From the NCBI GenBank assembly GCA_002709185.1, contig PAQB01000019.1, forward strand, positions 1 through 25,388: a DNA stretch of 25,388 nt. Reading direction: 5' to 3'. Source of the stretch: Flavobacteriaceae bacterium. Its GTDB lineage: Bacteria > Bacteroidota > Bacteroidia > Flavobacteriales > Flavobacteriaceae. Under the pieces are notes generated by a model that saw nothing but the letters and a program-made list of their open reading frames with translations, made no database searches and was not told where the DNA came from. The stretch's first letter is position 1; each line of letters opens with the position of its first letter. A program made the translations under genes and the position numbers. Positions 19,124-25,388 of this stretch are shown here, piece after piece.

Positions 19124-19137
19124 TTATGTTTACATAA
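19124..19137. promoter_or_regulatory. Small palindrome upstream of P-II gene
   Basis: TTATG-TTTA-CATAA is an inverted repeat with 5-base arms. Its core ATGTTTAC (19126-19133) recurs at 19154-19161. It may be an operator for the P-II/amt2 unit, but chance is likely in such A-T rich DNA. Confidence 0.2.
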
Positions 19138-19257
19138 TTCATTTAAAAATATGATGTTTACTAATTATTTGATAAAATTTCTTTTTATGTTATGATTTCT
19201 GATGAAGTTGATTCATTTTTGAATACTTTTGAAAATTCAAAATTAAACAAACAAATT

Positions 19258-19596
19258 ATGAAAAAAGTTGAAGCAATCATTAGAAAATCTAAGTTTTCTG
19301 TGGTTAAAAAAGCCCTCCATGAGGTTGGAGTAAATTTTTTTTCTTACTGGGATGTCACTGGTATAGGAAATGAAAAAGAAGGCCACGTGTACCGTGGTGT
19401 TTCATACAGCACAAGTGACATCCAACGTCGTTTTTTATCAATTGTAGTCAATGACAGTTTTTTAGAACCTACTGTTAATGCTATTTTGGGATCCGGTTCT
19501 ACAGGTGAAGTTGGAGACGGTAAAATTTTTGTAAGCGATATTCAGGAAGCTTACCGAATAAGAACTGGAGAAAGTGGAGGAAATACTCTAAACTAA
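19258..19596 (+). CDS. glnK: P-II family nitrogen regulatory protein (GlnK-like)
   Basis: P-II trimers sense ATP/ADP and 2-oxoglutarate and usually block Amt pores through their T-loop. From the ATG at 19258 the protein has 112 residues, MKKVEAIIRKSKF. The T-loop includes GNEKEGHVYRGVSY with Tyr45 and Tyr50, matching the canonical YRG-x-x-Y sites. The B-loop is TGEVGDGKIF (82-91) and the C-loop RIRTGE (100-105). The canonical RQKGH (Gln39, which binds Mg-ATP-2-oxoglutarate) reads NEKEGH here, with Glu at 39. The frame also opens 22 codons earlier, at ATG 19192; this extension is not typical of P-II. The gene lies 36 bases before amt2, the classical glnK-amtB arrangement. Confidence 0.93.
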   Translation: MKKVEAIIRKSKFSVVKKALHEVGVNFFSYWDVTGIGNEKEGHVYRGVSYSTSDIQRRFLSIVVNDSFLEPTVNAILGSGSTGEVGDGKIFVSDIQEAYRIRTGESGGNTLN

Positions 19597-19632
19597 TTAA
19601 TTAACCAATACATTAAAATTAAGATATAAATT

Positions 19633-20850
19633 ATGGAACTAACAACGAACAACGTATGGATGATGATTTGTACGGCGCTTGTATTTTTTATGCACATGGG
19701 ATTTGCCTTTTTAGAAATCGGTTTGACTCGAAAGAAAAACACGATCAATATATTATTTAAAAATATATTCATTATTACTACGGGGCTATTACTCTATGGC
19801 ATTGTGGGCTTCAATTTAATGTACCCAGGATTTGCGGAAGGCGCCCTAGGTGTTTTTGGTTTTGCAGGCTTTGGGCTCCAAGCACCATTAATTGAAGGCA
19901 CCTTAGATTTGGCCTACAATGAAGGCTATACATATTGGACAGATTTTCTGTTTCAGGGCATGTTTGCGGCTACAGCTGCAACTATTGTCTCGGGTGCTGT
20001 AGCGGAGCGTATGAAAATTTTCCCATTCATGATTTTTACAGTTTTTTATGTTGGATTTGTTTATCCAATCCTAGGGTCTTGGAAGTGGGGTGGCGGTTTT
20101 TTACAACAACTTGAAACGCCTTTTTATGATTTTGCAGGATCTACTTTAGTACATTCTGTCGGGGGGTGGGCAGCCCTTGTGGCAGTCATTCTCCTAGGCG
20201 CCAGAATTGGTAAAATAAAAGAGGGTAAAGTTCAAGCCATTCCAGGTCATAACATTCCCCTAGCCACTGCAGGTGTTTTGATTCTTTGGTTAGGGTGGTT
20301 TGGATTTAATGGCGGATCTGTGCTTTCAGCCGACCCAGAATTAACCTCTTTGACTTTAGTAATGACTTCTATTGCCGCGGCAGCTGGAGGGGTATTTGCA
20401 GCAATTATTTCGACAATTGTTTTCAAAAATTTAGATTTAACAATGTTTTTAAATGGCATCCTAGGAGGTCTCGTTGGAATAACCGCTGGTGCTGACCAAA
20501 TGAGCCCAACAGATGCTGTTTTAATTGGTGCTATTGCAGGTTTGTTAATCGTAGCTGCTGTTTCGTTTTTTGACCGTTTAAAATTAGATGATCCGGTTGG
20601 CGCCATTGCCGTTCACTTGGTCTGTGGTATTTGGGGAACATTGGCTGTAGGCCTTTTTGGTGCACTTGCATCCGCGGATCAATTTTTGAGTCAACTTACA
20701 GGGGTCGCAGCTTATGCGATTGCTTGTATTGTGGTATCGTTTTTGATCTTAGGAACCCTAAAAGTTACTCTGGGAATACGTGTGAGTGAGAAAGAGGAGT
20801 TGGAAGGTTTGGATATACATGAACATGGCATGAGCGCGTATTCGAATTAG
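19633..20850 (+). CDS. amt: Ammonium transporter (Amt family), second copy
   Basis: This 405-residue membrane protein is a distinct paralogue of the first Amt. The pore histidines are His174 (FAGSTLVHSVGG) and His328 (AIAVHLVCGIWG), with Asp166 before the first. GWFGFNGGS and the conserved tail RVSEKEELEGLDIHEHG are present. It begins at once with the first membrane segment (MELTTNNVWMMICTALVFFMH), with no signal-like extension. Its coding sequence uses GGC and GCC more than the first copy, so the two are not a recent duplication. It follows P-II by 36 bases and no terminator is visible between them, so the two are probably co-transcribed. The LacI-type regulator starts 73 bases downstream. 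Confidence 0.95.
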   Translation: MELTTNNVWMMICTALVFFMHMGFAFLEIGLTRKKNTINILFKNIFIITTGLLLYGIVGFNLMYPGFAEGALGVFGFAGFGLQAPLIEGTLDLAYNEGYTYWTDFLFQGMFAATAATIVSGAVAERMKIFPFMIFTVFYVGFVYPILGSWKWGGGFLQQLETPFYDFAGSTLVHSVGGWAALVAVILLGARIGKIKEGKVQAIPGHNIPLATAGVLILWLGWFGFNGGSVLSADPELTSLTLVMTSIAAAAGGVFAAIISTIVFKNLDLTMFLNGILGGLVGITAGADQMSPTDAVLIGAIAGLLIVAAVSFFDRLKLDDPVGAIAVHLVCGIWGTLAVGLFGALASADQFLSQLTGVAAYAIACIVVSFLILGTLKVTLGIRVSEKEELEGLDIHEHGMSAYSN

Positions 20851-20923
20851 GATTTCACCAAACTGAAATTTTAAATTTAATTAAAGCGATACCCTAATTT
20901 TTAAAATTTATAATCTTAAAACT

Positions 20924-21922
20924 ATGGCGAGCAGCAGGACAACTTTAAAAGAATTAGCGTCTATATTAGAACTTTCTATTTCTACAATTTCTAAGGCACT
21001 TAATGACAGTCATGAAATAAGTGATGCGACCAAAAAGCGCGTGGTTAAAATAGCAAAGTTGTACAACTATCGTCCTAATAAAATTGCATTGGGATTAAAA
21101 TCAGGACGGACTAATACTATTGCGGTAATCATTCCTTCTGTTCAAAATAGTTTTTTTGCAAGAGCATTGTACGGCATAGAAAGTGTAATTTCAAAATCTG
21201 AGTACACCGCTATAGTCTGCTTTACTAGAGAGTCTCATAAAAAAGAAGTGGGAAATTTTGACATGTTGAGCAATGGTGTAGTCGATGGTTTTATTGTGGC
21301 TGTCTCTGAGGAAACACAAACAGTAAAAAACTTCAGTCATTATGAAGATGCAATGAATGAAGGAAAAAGCATTGTTATGTTTGACCGTGTTATTGATTCC
21401 ATTCCTTGTACCAAAATAAAAACCAATGATTATACAGCAATTTCAGAAGCTACAAATAATCTCTTAAGATCTAAAAGAAATCAGATCATTTTAGTTTCTG
21501 CAATTAATAATTTAAATGTTGGTAAACAAAGAACAAAAGGGTACCAAAAAGCCATGGAAGAAGCAGGACTACCCTCCGTTGTTTTGAAAGCAAATCGCGA
21601 TGAAATTGAAAATGTTTTGAAAGATTACGCACTGAACAATACTTTTGATGCTGTCATAGCACTGGACACTGATGCCTCTTTTGCAGCCTACAAAGTGGCC
21701 AGTGAATTAGGTAAAAACATCTCAAGAGACGTTGCAGTCATTGGATATATGAGTGAGCGCATTGCGCCCTATTTAACCCCAGCGCTCACGACCATTAATC
21801 AACACAGTTATACAATGGGTGAAACTGCAGCAAAAATGTTGTTAGCGCAACTTGAAAGTAAACAAAATACGGATCAAACGGTTTTGATTGACTCAACGTT
21901 GTCACAGCGCGTTTCGTCCTAA
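20924..21922 (+). CDS. LacI family transcriptional regulator
   Basis: This 332-residue protein has the LacI helix-turn-helix (~6-30: TTLKELASILELSIST followed by ISKALNDSHEIS), then the hinge YNYRPNKIALGLKSGRT (~50-66). A periplasmic-binding-protein-like effector domain runs from TIAVIIPSVQNSFFARAL to the end. Such proteins repress or activate sugar or nucleotide pathways; the effector cannot be deduced. The effector domain has motifs NGVVDGFIVA, IVMFDRV and VAVIGYMSE in the expected order. Its place 73 bases after amt2 suggests co-transcription with the nitrogen genes, or a separate target nearby. A bidirectional terminator follows the stop. Confidence 0.93.
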   Translation: MASSRTTLKELASILELSISTISKALNDSHEISDATKKRVVKIAKLYNYRPNKIALGLKSGRTNTIAVIIPSVQNSFFARALYGIESVISKSEYTAIVCFTRESHKKEVGNFDMLSNGVVDGFIVAVSEETQTVKNFSHYEDAMNEGKSIVMFDRVIDSIPCTKIKTNDYTAISEATNNLLRSKRNQIILVSAINNLNVGKQRTKGYQKAMEEAGLPSVVLKANRDEIENVLKDYALNNTFDAVIALDTDASFAAYKVASELGKNISRDVAVIGYMSERIAPYLTPALTTINQHSYTMGETAAKMLLAQLESKQNTDQTVLIDSTLSQRVSS

Positions 21923-21930
21923 ATTTCTAT

Positions 21931-21969
21931 AAAAACAAAAAACCCACATTTCGTGGGTTTTTTGTTTTT
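21931..21969. terminator. Bidirectional terminator between lacI-type gene and ssb
   Basis: A perfect 17-pair stem (21931-21947 with 21953-21969) has an ACCCAC/GTGGGT core and a 5-base loop. It is flanked by A-runs and T-runs on both sides, so it can serve both convergent genes. Confidence 0.92.
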
Positions 21970-21972
21970 AAT

Positions 21973-22299
21973 TTACAGCAATAAAAGCTCATTGACTATC
22001 ACTTCCGTGGTGTAGCGTTTCTCACCCTCCTTATCGTCATAACTTCTTGAGCTTAACTTTCCTTCAATTGCAATTTGCTTACCCTTTGTAACATACTGCT
22101 CAATCAAATCAGCTGTTTTATTCCATGCGATTAAATTGTGCCATTGTGTCTTGGATTGCTTTTCTCCATTTTTATCTTTGTAATGTTCATTGGTAGCCAG
22201 TGAAAATTTTGCTAATTTTTTACCATTGTCAAGGGTGACGATTTCTGGGTCATTCCCTAGGTTTCCAATTAACTGTACTTTATTTCTCAGTGTATTCAT
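21973..22299 (-). CDS. ssb: Short single-stranded DNA-binding protein
   Basis: This 108-residue protein is one OB-fold SSB domain: NKVQLIGNLGNDPEIVTLDN at the start, then FSLATNEHYKD, TQWHNLIAWNKTAD and KGKQIAIEGKLSSRSYDD. It binds single-stranded DNA in replication, repair or DNA uptake. It ends right after the last beta strand (VIVNELLLL) and lacks the flexible linker and acidic tip (DDDIPF-like) through which the main cellular SSB recruits partners. It is therefore probably a second, specialised SSB; the main one is likely elsewhere. The ATG at 22299 gives a typical start. A TAnnTTTG element (TATGTTTG, minus strand, 22351-22358) lies 52 bases upstream. Confidence 0.93.
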   Translation of the reverse strand: MNTLRNKVQLIGNLGNDPEIVTLDNGKKLAKFSLATNEHYKDKNGEKQSKTQWHNLIAWNKTADLIEQYVTKGKQIAIEGKLSSRSYDDKEGEKRYTTEVIVNELLLL

Positions 22300-22332
22300 A
22301 ATATATATTTTATAGATTTAACAGTTATTCTA

Positions 22333-22358
22333 TCGAACGTTTCGACTTTGCAAACATA
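22333..22358 (-). promoter_or_regulatory. ssb -7 element and adjacent palindrome
   Basis: TATGTTTG on the minus strand (22351-22358) fits the Bacteroidota -7 consensus. The palindrome TCGAA-CGT-TTCGA (22333-22345) lies where transcription would start, a usual place for a repressor site. The binding factor is unknown. Confidence 0.4.
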
Positions 22359-22392
22359 CATTTGGACATTTGACTTAGTCGGTTGTTTGTTG

Positions 22393-22441
22393 TTTGCTTT
22401 CGTTTGTAATCGTTTGTTGTCGCTTATAATTTATTATTTTG
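22393..22441 (+). promoter_or_regulatory. 10-base-phased repeats and promoter of the zinc-ribbon gene
   Basis: TTTGCTTTCG, TTTGTAATCG and TTTGTTGTCG follow one another with an exact 10-base period (22393-22422), then CGCTTATAAT. A TTG (22414-22416) and TTATTTTG (22434-22441) 17 bases on could be the -33 and -7 elements. The 10-mers CGTTTGTAAT and CGCTTATAAT resemble the CGTTTATTAC core of arrays A and B. Confidence 0.35.
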
Positions 22442-22462
22442 TATGTTTATAAAAAAGATGAA

Positions 22463-22813
22463 ATGCGAGAAAAACAGTGTCCAGAGTGTGGTGATAAAAT
22501 TATTGGCCGAACAGATAAAAAATTCTGCAGTGATGGTTGTCGCAATACTTTTAACAACCGCATCAATAAAGATCAAAAGAATTTGATTCGTAATATCAAT
22601 AATCGTTTGCGTAAAAATTGGCGCATTCTTGAACAACTCAATCCACAACAAAAAACAAAAAAACCGCGCGCCCAGCTTGTGGCATTAGGATTCGATTTTA
22701 GTTATTTCACTAGTATTTATATGACAAAGTCCGGGAATACCTATTTTTTTGTGTACGACCAAGGCTATTTGGCTCTCGAAAATGATTTTTATGCATTAGT
22801 GAAACGGGGATAA
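22463..22813 (+). CDS. Small zinc-ribbon protein, DUF2116-like N-terminus
   Basis: This is a 116-residue protein of unknown role. From the ATG at 22463 it starts MREKQCPECGDKIIGRTDKK. Cys6, Cys9, Cys22 and Cys26 (CPEC...FCSDGC) form a four-cysteine zinc ribbon, followed by RNTFNNRINKDQ, a basic helix-like stretch. The second half has KKPRAQLVALGFDFSYFTSIY and ends with FYALVKRG. Zinc ribbon plus basic helix suggests nucleic-acid binding, but this is only inference. The frame extends eight codons up to a TTG (22439) that would overlap the -7 element, so the ATG is preferred. It is divergent from ssb. Confidence 0.75.
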   Translation: MREKQCPECGDKIIGRTDKKFCSDGCRNTFNNRINKDQKNLIRNINNRLRKNWRILEQLNPQQKTKKPRAQLVALGFDFSYFTSIYMTKSGNTYFFVYDQGYLALENDFYALVKRG

Positions 22814-22828
22814 TTAATTTCTTTTTTC

Positions 22829-22918
22829 CCCGCTTATTACGCCATGTGGCCGTTTATTACATTATGCGGCCGTTTATTACATGAGCCTTGTATAGTATGT
22901 GATTCGAATGTATTTTTA
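22829..22918 (+). promoter_or_regulatory. Three tandem CCGTTTATTAC-type repeats plus promoter (array B)
   Basis: CCGCTTATTAC, CCGTTTATTAC and CCGTTTATTAC repeat with an exact 20-base period (core G at 22832, 22852, 22872). A -33-like TTG (22888-22890) follows 16 bases after the last core G. TATTTTTA (22911-22918), one base off TAnnTTTG, lies 20 bases further. The core and spacing resemble LytTR-family direct-repeat operators placed just upstream of a promoter, and match array A at 16903. Confidence 0.55.
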
Positions 22919-22923
22919 CACCA

Positions 22924-23000
22924 GTAATATTTCTATTACATTTTTTTTAAAAGTTAAATTGGTTAATTTTGAAAAAGCACCCTGGAAGGGTGCTTTTTTT
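22924..23000 (+). ncRNA. Candidate small RNA of three hairpins downstream of array B
   Basis: A transcript from the array B promoter would start near 22924 and meet a strong terminator about 75 bases later. It would hold three stems in a row: GTAATA/TATTAC (22924-22939, followed by eight T), AAATT/AATTT (22956-22969) and the terminator. The TPR gene has its own -7 element after this, so this transcript need not serve it. No coding frame of note lies inside. An alternative is that this is only the 3' end of the zinc-ribbon transcript. Confidence 0.4.
22972..23000 (+). terminator. Strong intrinsic terminator
   Basis: AAAAAGCACCC (22972-22982) pairs with GGGTGCTTTTT (22988-22998) around TGGAA, followed by further T. 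It ends either the candidate small RNA or the zinc-ribbon transcript. Confidence 0.9.
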
Positions 23001-23025
23001 ATGACTTTAATTAAAAAAAATCTTT

Positions 23026-23033
23026 TAAATTTG
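23026..23033 (+). promoter_or_regulatory. -7 element of the TPR protein gene
   Basis: TAAATTTG matches TAnnTTTG exactly and lies 18 bases before the ATG at 23052. No clear -33 TTG is seen. Confidence 0.4.
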
Positions 23034-23051
23034 ACTTTTTAATTAAAGGCT

Positions 23052-23756
23052 ATGAAATTTAAAATTACGCTACTTTATATTTGTTTGCTTTGTTCCTCTC
23101 ATTGGAGTTTTGCACAATCCGACTCAGAATTAATTGATCATTACAAGATGTATTATGCACAAATGCAAAAACAAGGGGATGTTCAAGGCATTATAAATGC
23201 CATGACACATCTTTTGGTTTTAGAGCCTAATATCGCTAGAAAGGACACGCTTGCAGCTTATTACATGAATGAAGGAAAATATTTACAAGCATTGAACCTT
23301 TTGGGAATTGAAAAAGACACATTAGATAGTAATATGGCATTAGAAGTTAAGGCGGTCTCTTTAAAGTCATTAAATGAGCCCGCTCGCGCACTTGAGCAGT
23401 ATGAGCTGTTGTTTAAAAGACTACCCACTGCAAGTTTGGCTTATGAGTTGGCTGATTTAAAAATCTCAACCAATGACATTATGGGTGCTAACCTTAACAT
23501 CACCTATGGTATTGCCAACAGTACGGAGCAGATGATGAAGCCTTATTACGAAACTCAAACACCCTACCAAGTTCCGCTTAAGGCAGGGTTTATGTATTTA
23601 AAAGCCATTGCTAAGTTCAAAGAAAATCCGGAGACAAATCACGAGGCCGCAATTGAATTATTAGATGCTACTCTAGCTGTAGTTCCTAATTTTAACTTAG
23701 CAACTTTGGCTAAAAATGCAATTGCCAGTCAAAAACCCGAAACAGATTCAGATTAG
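23052..23756 (+). CDS. Exported TPR-like repeat protein
   Basis: This 234-residue protein has a clear signal peptide (MKFKITLLYICLLCSSHWSFA, cleavage near 21-22) and should be periplasmic or surface associated. The rest is mostly helical with tetratricopeptide-like pairs: ADTLAAYYMNEGKYLQALNLLG-type repeat near 73-92, EVKAVSLKSLNEPARALEQYELLFKRLP around 98-126, and a C-terminal pair ending AAIELLDATLAVVPNFNLATLA. TPR proteins are scaffolds for protein contacts; the partner is unknown. The C-terminus is short and acidic (ETDSD), with no T9SS sorting domain. The gene stands alone, with its own -7 element and a convergent neighbour. Confidence 0.8.
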   Translation: MKFKITLLYICLLCSSHWSFAQSDSELIDHYKMYYAQMQKQGDVQGIINAMTHLLVLEPNIARKDTLAAYYMNEGKYLQALNLLGIEKDTLDSNMALEVKAVSLKSLNEPARALEQYELLFKRLPTASLAYELADLKISTNDIMGANLNITYGIANSTEQMMKPYYETQTPYQVPLKAGFMYLKAIAKFKENPETNHEAAIELLDATLAVVPNFNLATLAKNAIASQKPETDSD

Positions 23757-23802
23757 GACATTATGTTTCTTTCGCACAAATCATTTCAAAAAAAATGTCT
23801 AA

Positions 23803-24336
23803 TTAATTGCTAATTTTATAAACTGATTGTATAGATTTTTCATACGTTTTATTTATTTGGTGAATTAGAATATCGTATGCGCGAAGGGTATTGTTTTTGG
23901 TTTCTTTAATTCGCCTGGATCCTTCTGGGTGATTTGTAGAGGCTTCATAGAATTGGTAGGCATTTGTTTCTAAAACTTTGATGCGTGCCCAAATGTTATT
24001 TGTATTTAACAAATTTGGCATATTGATTTCAAGGTTTATAAAAAGTTGCTTGATGTCATTTTTTTGTAATTCGAAAATAGACGTATTATCTTCTTTCAGT
24101 TTTATAATTTCATTTTTTAAGACGTATAGAGCCGTCCAATCTTCTATAATTTTTTCAGCTGTGTTATTGACTTCAAGAAGGGGTGTTTTTTTTACATCAA
24201 GATCTTTCGCCCCAGTCGAAGATTTCATGTCTCCTATAGTTGTTGAATCTTCATTGTTATTAGCAGTTGTTTCACATTTAGTGAAAAATGTAAAAATTAA
24301 TGTACAAGCAAATAAAATTAACAGTTTTTTCAACAT
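23803..24336 (-). CDS. Hypothetical exported protein, possible lipoprotein
   Basis: I do not recognise this 177-residue protein. It begins with a hydrophobic signal (MLKKLLILFACTLIFTFFTKC), with Cys21 as a possible lipid site, although Lys at -1 is unusual for a lipobox. A low-complexity, Asn/Ser/Thr-rich linker follows (~22-45). The remainder is predicted mostly helical and charged, with EKIIEDWTALYVLKNEIIKL and LETNAYQFYEASTNHPEG. No catalytic motif is visible. It converges with the TPR gene, leaving 46 bases between the two stops, and lies downstream of the tRNA-Phe terminator. Confidence 0.7.
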   Translation of the reverse strand: MLKKLLILFACTLIFTFFTKCETTANNNEDSTTIGDMKSSTGAKDLDVKKTPLLEVNNTAEKIIEDWTALYVLKNEIIKLKEDNTSIFELQKNDIKQLFINLEINMPNLLNTNNIWARIKVLETNAYQFYEASTNHPEGSRRIKETKNNTLRAYDILIHQINKTYEKSIQSVYKISN

Positions 24337-24452
24337 CTAAATAAAAATTTGAAGATTGCAGGTATTTACACAAATATGACAATAAAAAGATTAATTTGCT
24401 AAAGTGAATTGTTAATTTAAGTTTTAAAGACTTAATGGTTGAAGTTTTTTTT

Positions 24453-24482
24453 AAAAAAAATCCCATTCAATTGAATGGGATT
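24453..24482 (-). terminator. Intrinsic terminator of the tRNA-Phe transcript
   Basis: AATCCCATTC and GAATGGGATT (24459-24482) form a perfect 10-pair stem with an AATT loop. On the minus strand it is followed by a run of T (A-run 24453-24460 on the plus strand). It starts 4 bases after the tRNA 3' end. Confidence 0.9.
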
Positions 24483-24485
24483 GTG

Positions 24486-24558
<73 letters not shown>

Positions 24559-24653
24559 CCGCATAATGCAGCAGCAAATATAATGCAATTTTAGTATTCC
24601 CAAAGTAAATAATTAAAAAAATGGTTTTGTAAATTTACAGTCTAGAACATCTT

Positions 24654-25385
24654 ATGAACTTAATTGTAGACATTGGAAATTCAAGTGTTAAATTAGCTGT
24701 TTTTGAAAAACAAACATTGATCTTTTTACGTCGTGAAAAAGCCAATGACTTGGAGCATTCTGTTTTAGAGATATTAAATCGTTTTCCAAAGATTAAGCAA
24801 ATTTATGTAGCCTCAGTTGTGGCCTTTGACCGCAGTCATTTTAGTAAAATTTTCAGTTCCTATAAGCTATTTTTTTTAGACTCGAAAAGTAAGTTTCCTT
24901 TTGTAAACCTGTACCAAACCCCAGAATCACTCGGTCCAGACCGTATGGCGCTGGTTGCTGCAGCGGTATGTAAATACGCCAACCAAAATGTTTTAATTAT
25001 AGATGCAGGGACTTGTATCACCTATGATTTTGTTGATGCCAAATCGAATTATCACGGGGGCGCTATCTCACCCGGGATCCAGATGCGCTACAAGGCACTG
25101 TATGAGAATACCGATCGTCTTCCGCTACTTGAGCCCACTATACCAACCCATATCGTCGGGGACACAACCCAAAGCGCGATTCACTCAGGCGTTGTTTTGG
25201 GCGTTGTTAATGAAATAGAAGGGGTTGTAGCATCATACAAATCTAAATATTCCGGTTTGAGAGTAATATTATCAGGAGGTGATGCGAATTTCTTGTGTAA
25301 ACAATTTAAAATTAGCATATTTGCTGTCTCAAATTTTCTTTTAGAAGGACTTAATTTTTTATTAGAATATAACTCAAACAAATGA
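24654..25385 (+). CDS. coaX: Type III pantothenate kinase
   Basis: CoaX phosphorylates pantothenate, the first step of coenzyme A synthesis, in the cytoplasm. This 243-residue protein has the ASKHA-fold signatures: NLIVDIGNSSVKLAVF (phosphate-binding loop, ~2-17), ESLGPDRMALVAAA (~91-104) with the pantothenate-binding GPDR, and LIIDAGTCITYDF (~114-126) with the metal/ATP-binding Asp. GGAISPGIQMR and the C-terminal LSGGDA also fit. Length matches the family. The last bases AAATGATCA contain an ATG (25382-25384) overlapping the TGA stop, so a translationally coupled downstream gene may begin there, but only seven bases of it are in view. Confidence 0.96.
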   Translation: MNLIVDIGNSSVKLAVFEKQTLIFLRREKANDLEHSVLEILNRFPKIKQIYVASVVAFDRSHFSKIFSSYKLFFLDSKSKFPFVNLYQTPESLGPDRMALVAAAVCKYANQNVLIIDAGTCITYDFVDAKSNYHGGAISPGIQMRYKALYENTDRLPLLEPTIPTHIVGDTTQSAIHSGVVLGVVNEIEGVVASYKSKYSGLRVILSGGDANFLCKQFKISIFAVSNFLLEGLNFLLEYNSNK

Positions 25386-25388
25386 TCA

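Noticed and set aside
19192..19257. 22-codon extension as the true P-II start
   Set aside because: The family N-terminus MKKVEAII begins at 19258; the extension is reported only as an option.
22829..22880. CRISPR array
   Set aside because: Repeats are about 12 bases with 8-9 base gaps and only three copies, and no cas genes are near; operator-like direct repeats fit better.
23757..23802. GACATT/AATGTC inverted repeat between convergent genes
   Set aside because: Six-base arms with a loop of about 30 bases; likely chance.

Overview
The window looks like a chromosomal segment of a marine-type Flavobacteriaceae bacterium (Bacteroidota). The DNA is AT-rich. One large secreted protein carries SprB-type repeats and a type IX secretion (T9SS) C-terminal sorting domain. 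Several genes have a TAnnTTTG-type -7 element rather than an E. coli-like -10, and the best family matches (DUF456, P-II and Amt variants, flavobacterial photolyase) fit this group. No rRNA, prophage, insertion sequence or CRISPR array is visible. All assignments come from reading the sequence and its translations; no database search was run.

Layout. Positions 1-1315 (minus) hold most of a cryptochrome/photolyase gene cut by the left edge. Positions 1447-9743 (minus) hold four genes in one direction: a DUF456 membrane protein, an M1 metallopeptidase, a histidine-phosphatase lipoprotein, and a 1568-residue secreted protein. That last protein combines a phosphohistidine-swivel-like segment and a PPDK-type ATP-grasp domain with CARDB-like, SprB-like, lamin-tail and T9SS modules. 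Mfd (transcription-repair coupling) lies on the plus strand at 9914-13258. It converges on a two-gene minus operon of an S66 LD-carboxypeptidase and a YraN-type protein. metG follows at 14767-16818.

A 924-base non-coding stretch (16819-17742) comes next. It holds a tandem operator-like repeat with a promoter, an unrecognised more GC-rich block with strong inverted repeats, and the amt1 leader. The nitrogen cluster follows: amt1 with its own terminator, then P-II and amt2 as a glnK-amtB-type pair, then a LacI-family regulator. The rest is a short SSB paralogue without acidic tail, a small zinc-ribbon protein, a second operator-like array followed by a possible ~75-nt terminated RNA, a TPR protein, a putative lipoprotein, tRNA-Phe(GAA) and coaX, which ends at the right edge.

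Most promising observations. (1) A predicted secreted protein keeps the key ATP-grasp/phosphohistidine residues in the domain order of glucan water dikinases. (2) Two separate arrays of a CCGTTTATTAC-like motif, with 20-21-base period, sit directly upstream of promoter-like elements; they resemble LytTR-family direct-repeat operators. One of them appears to drive a small terminated transcript. (3) A GC-richer structured block upstream of amt1 is unexplained.
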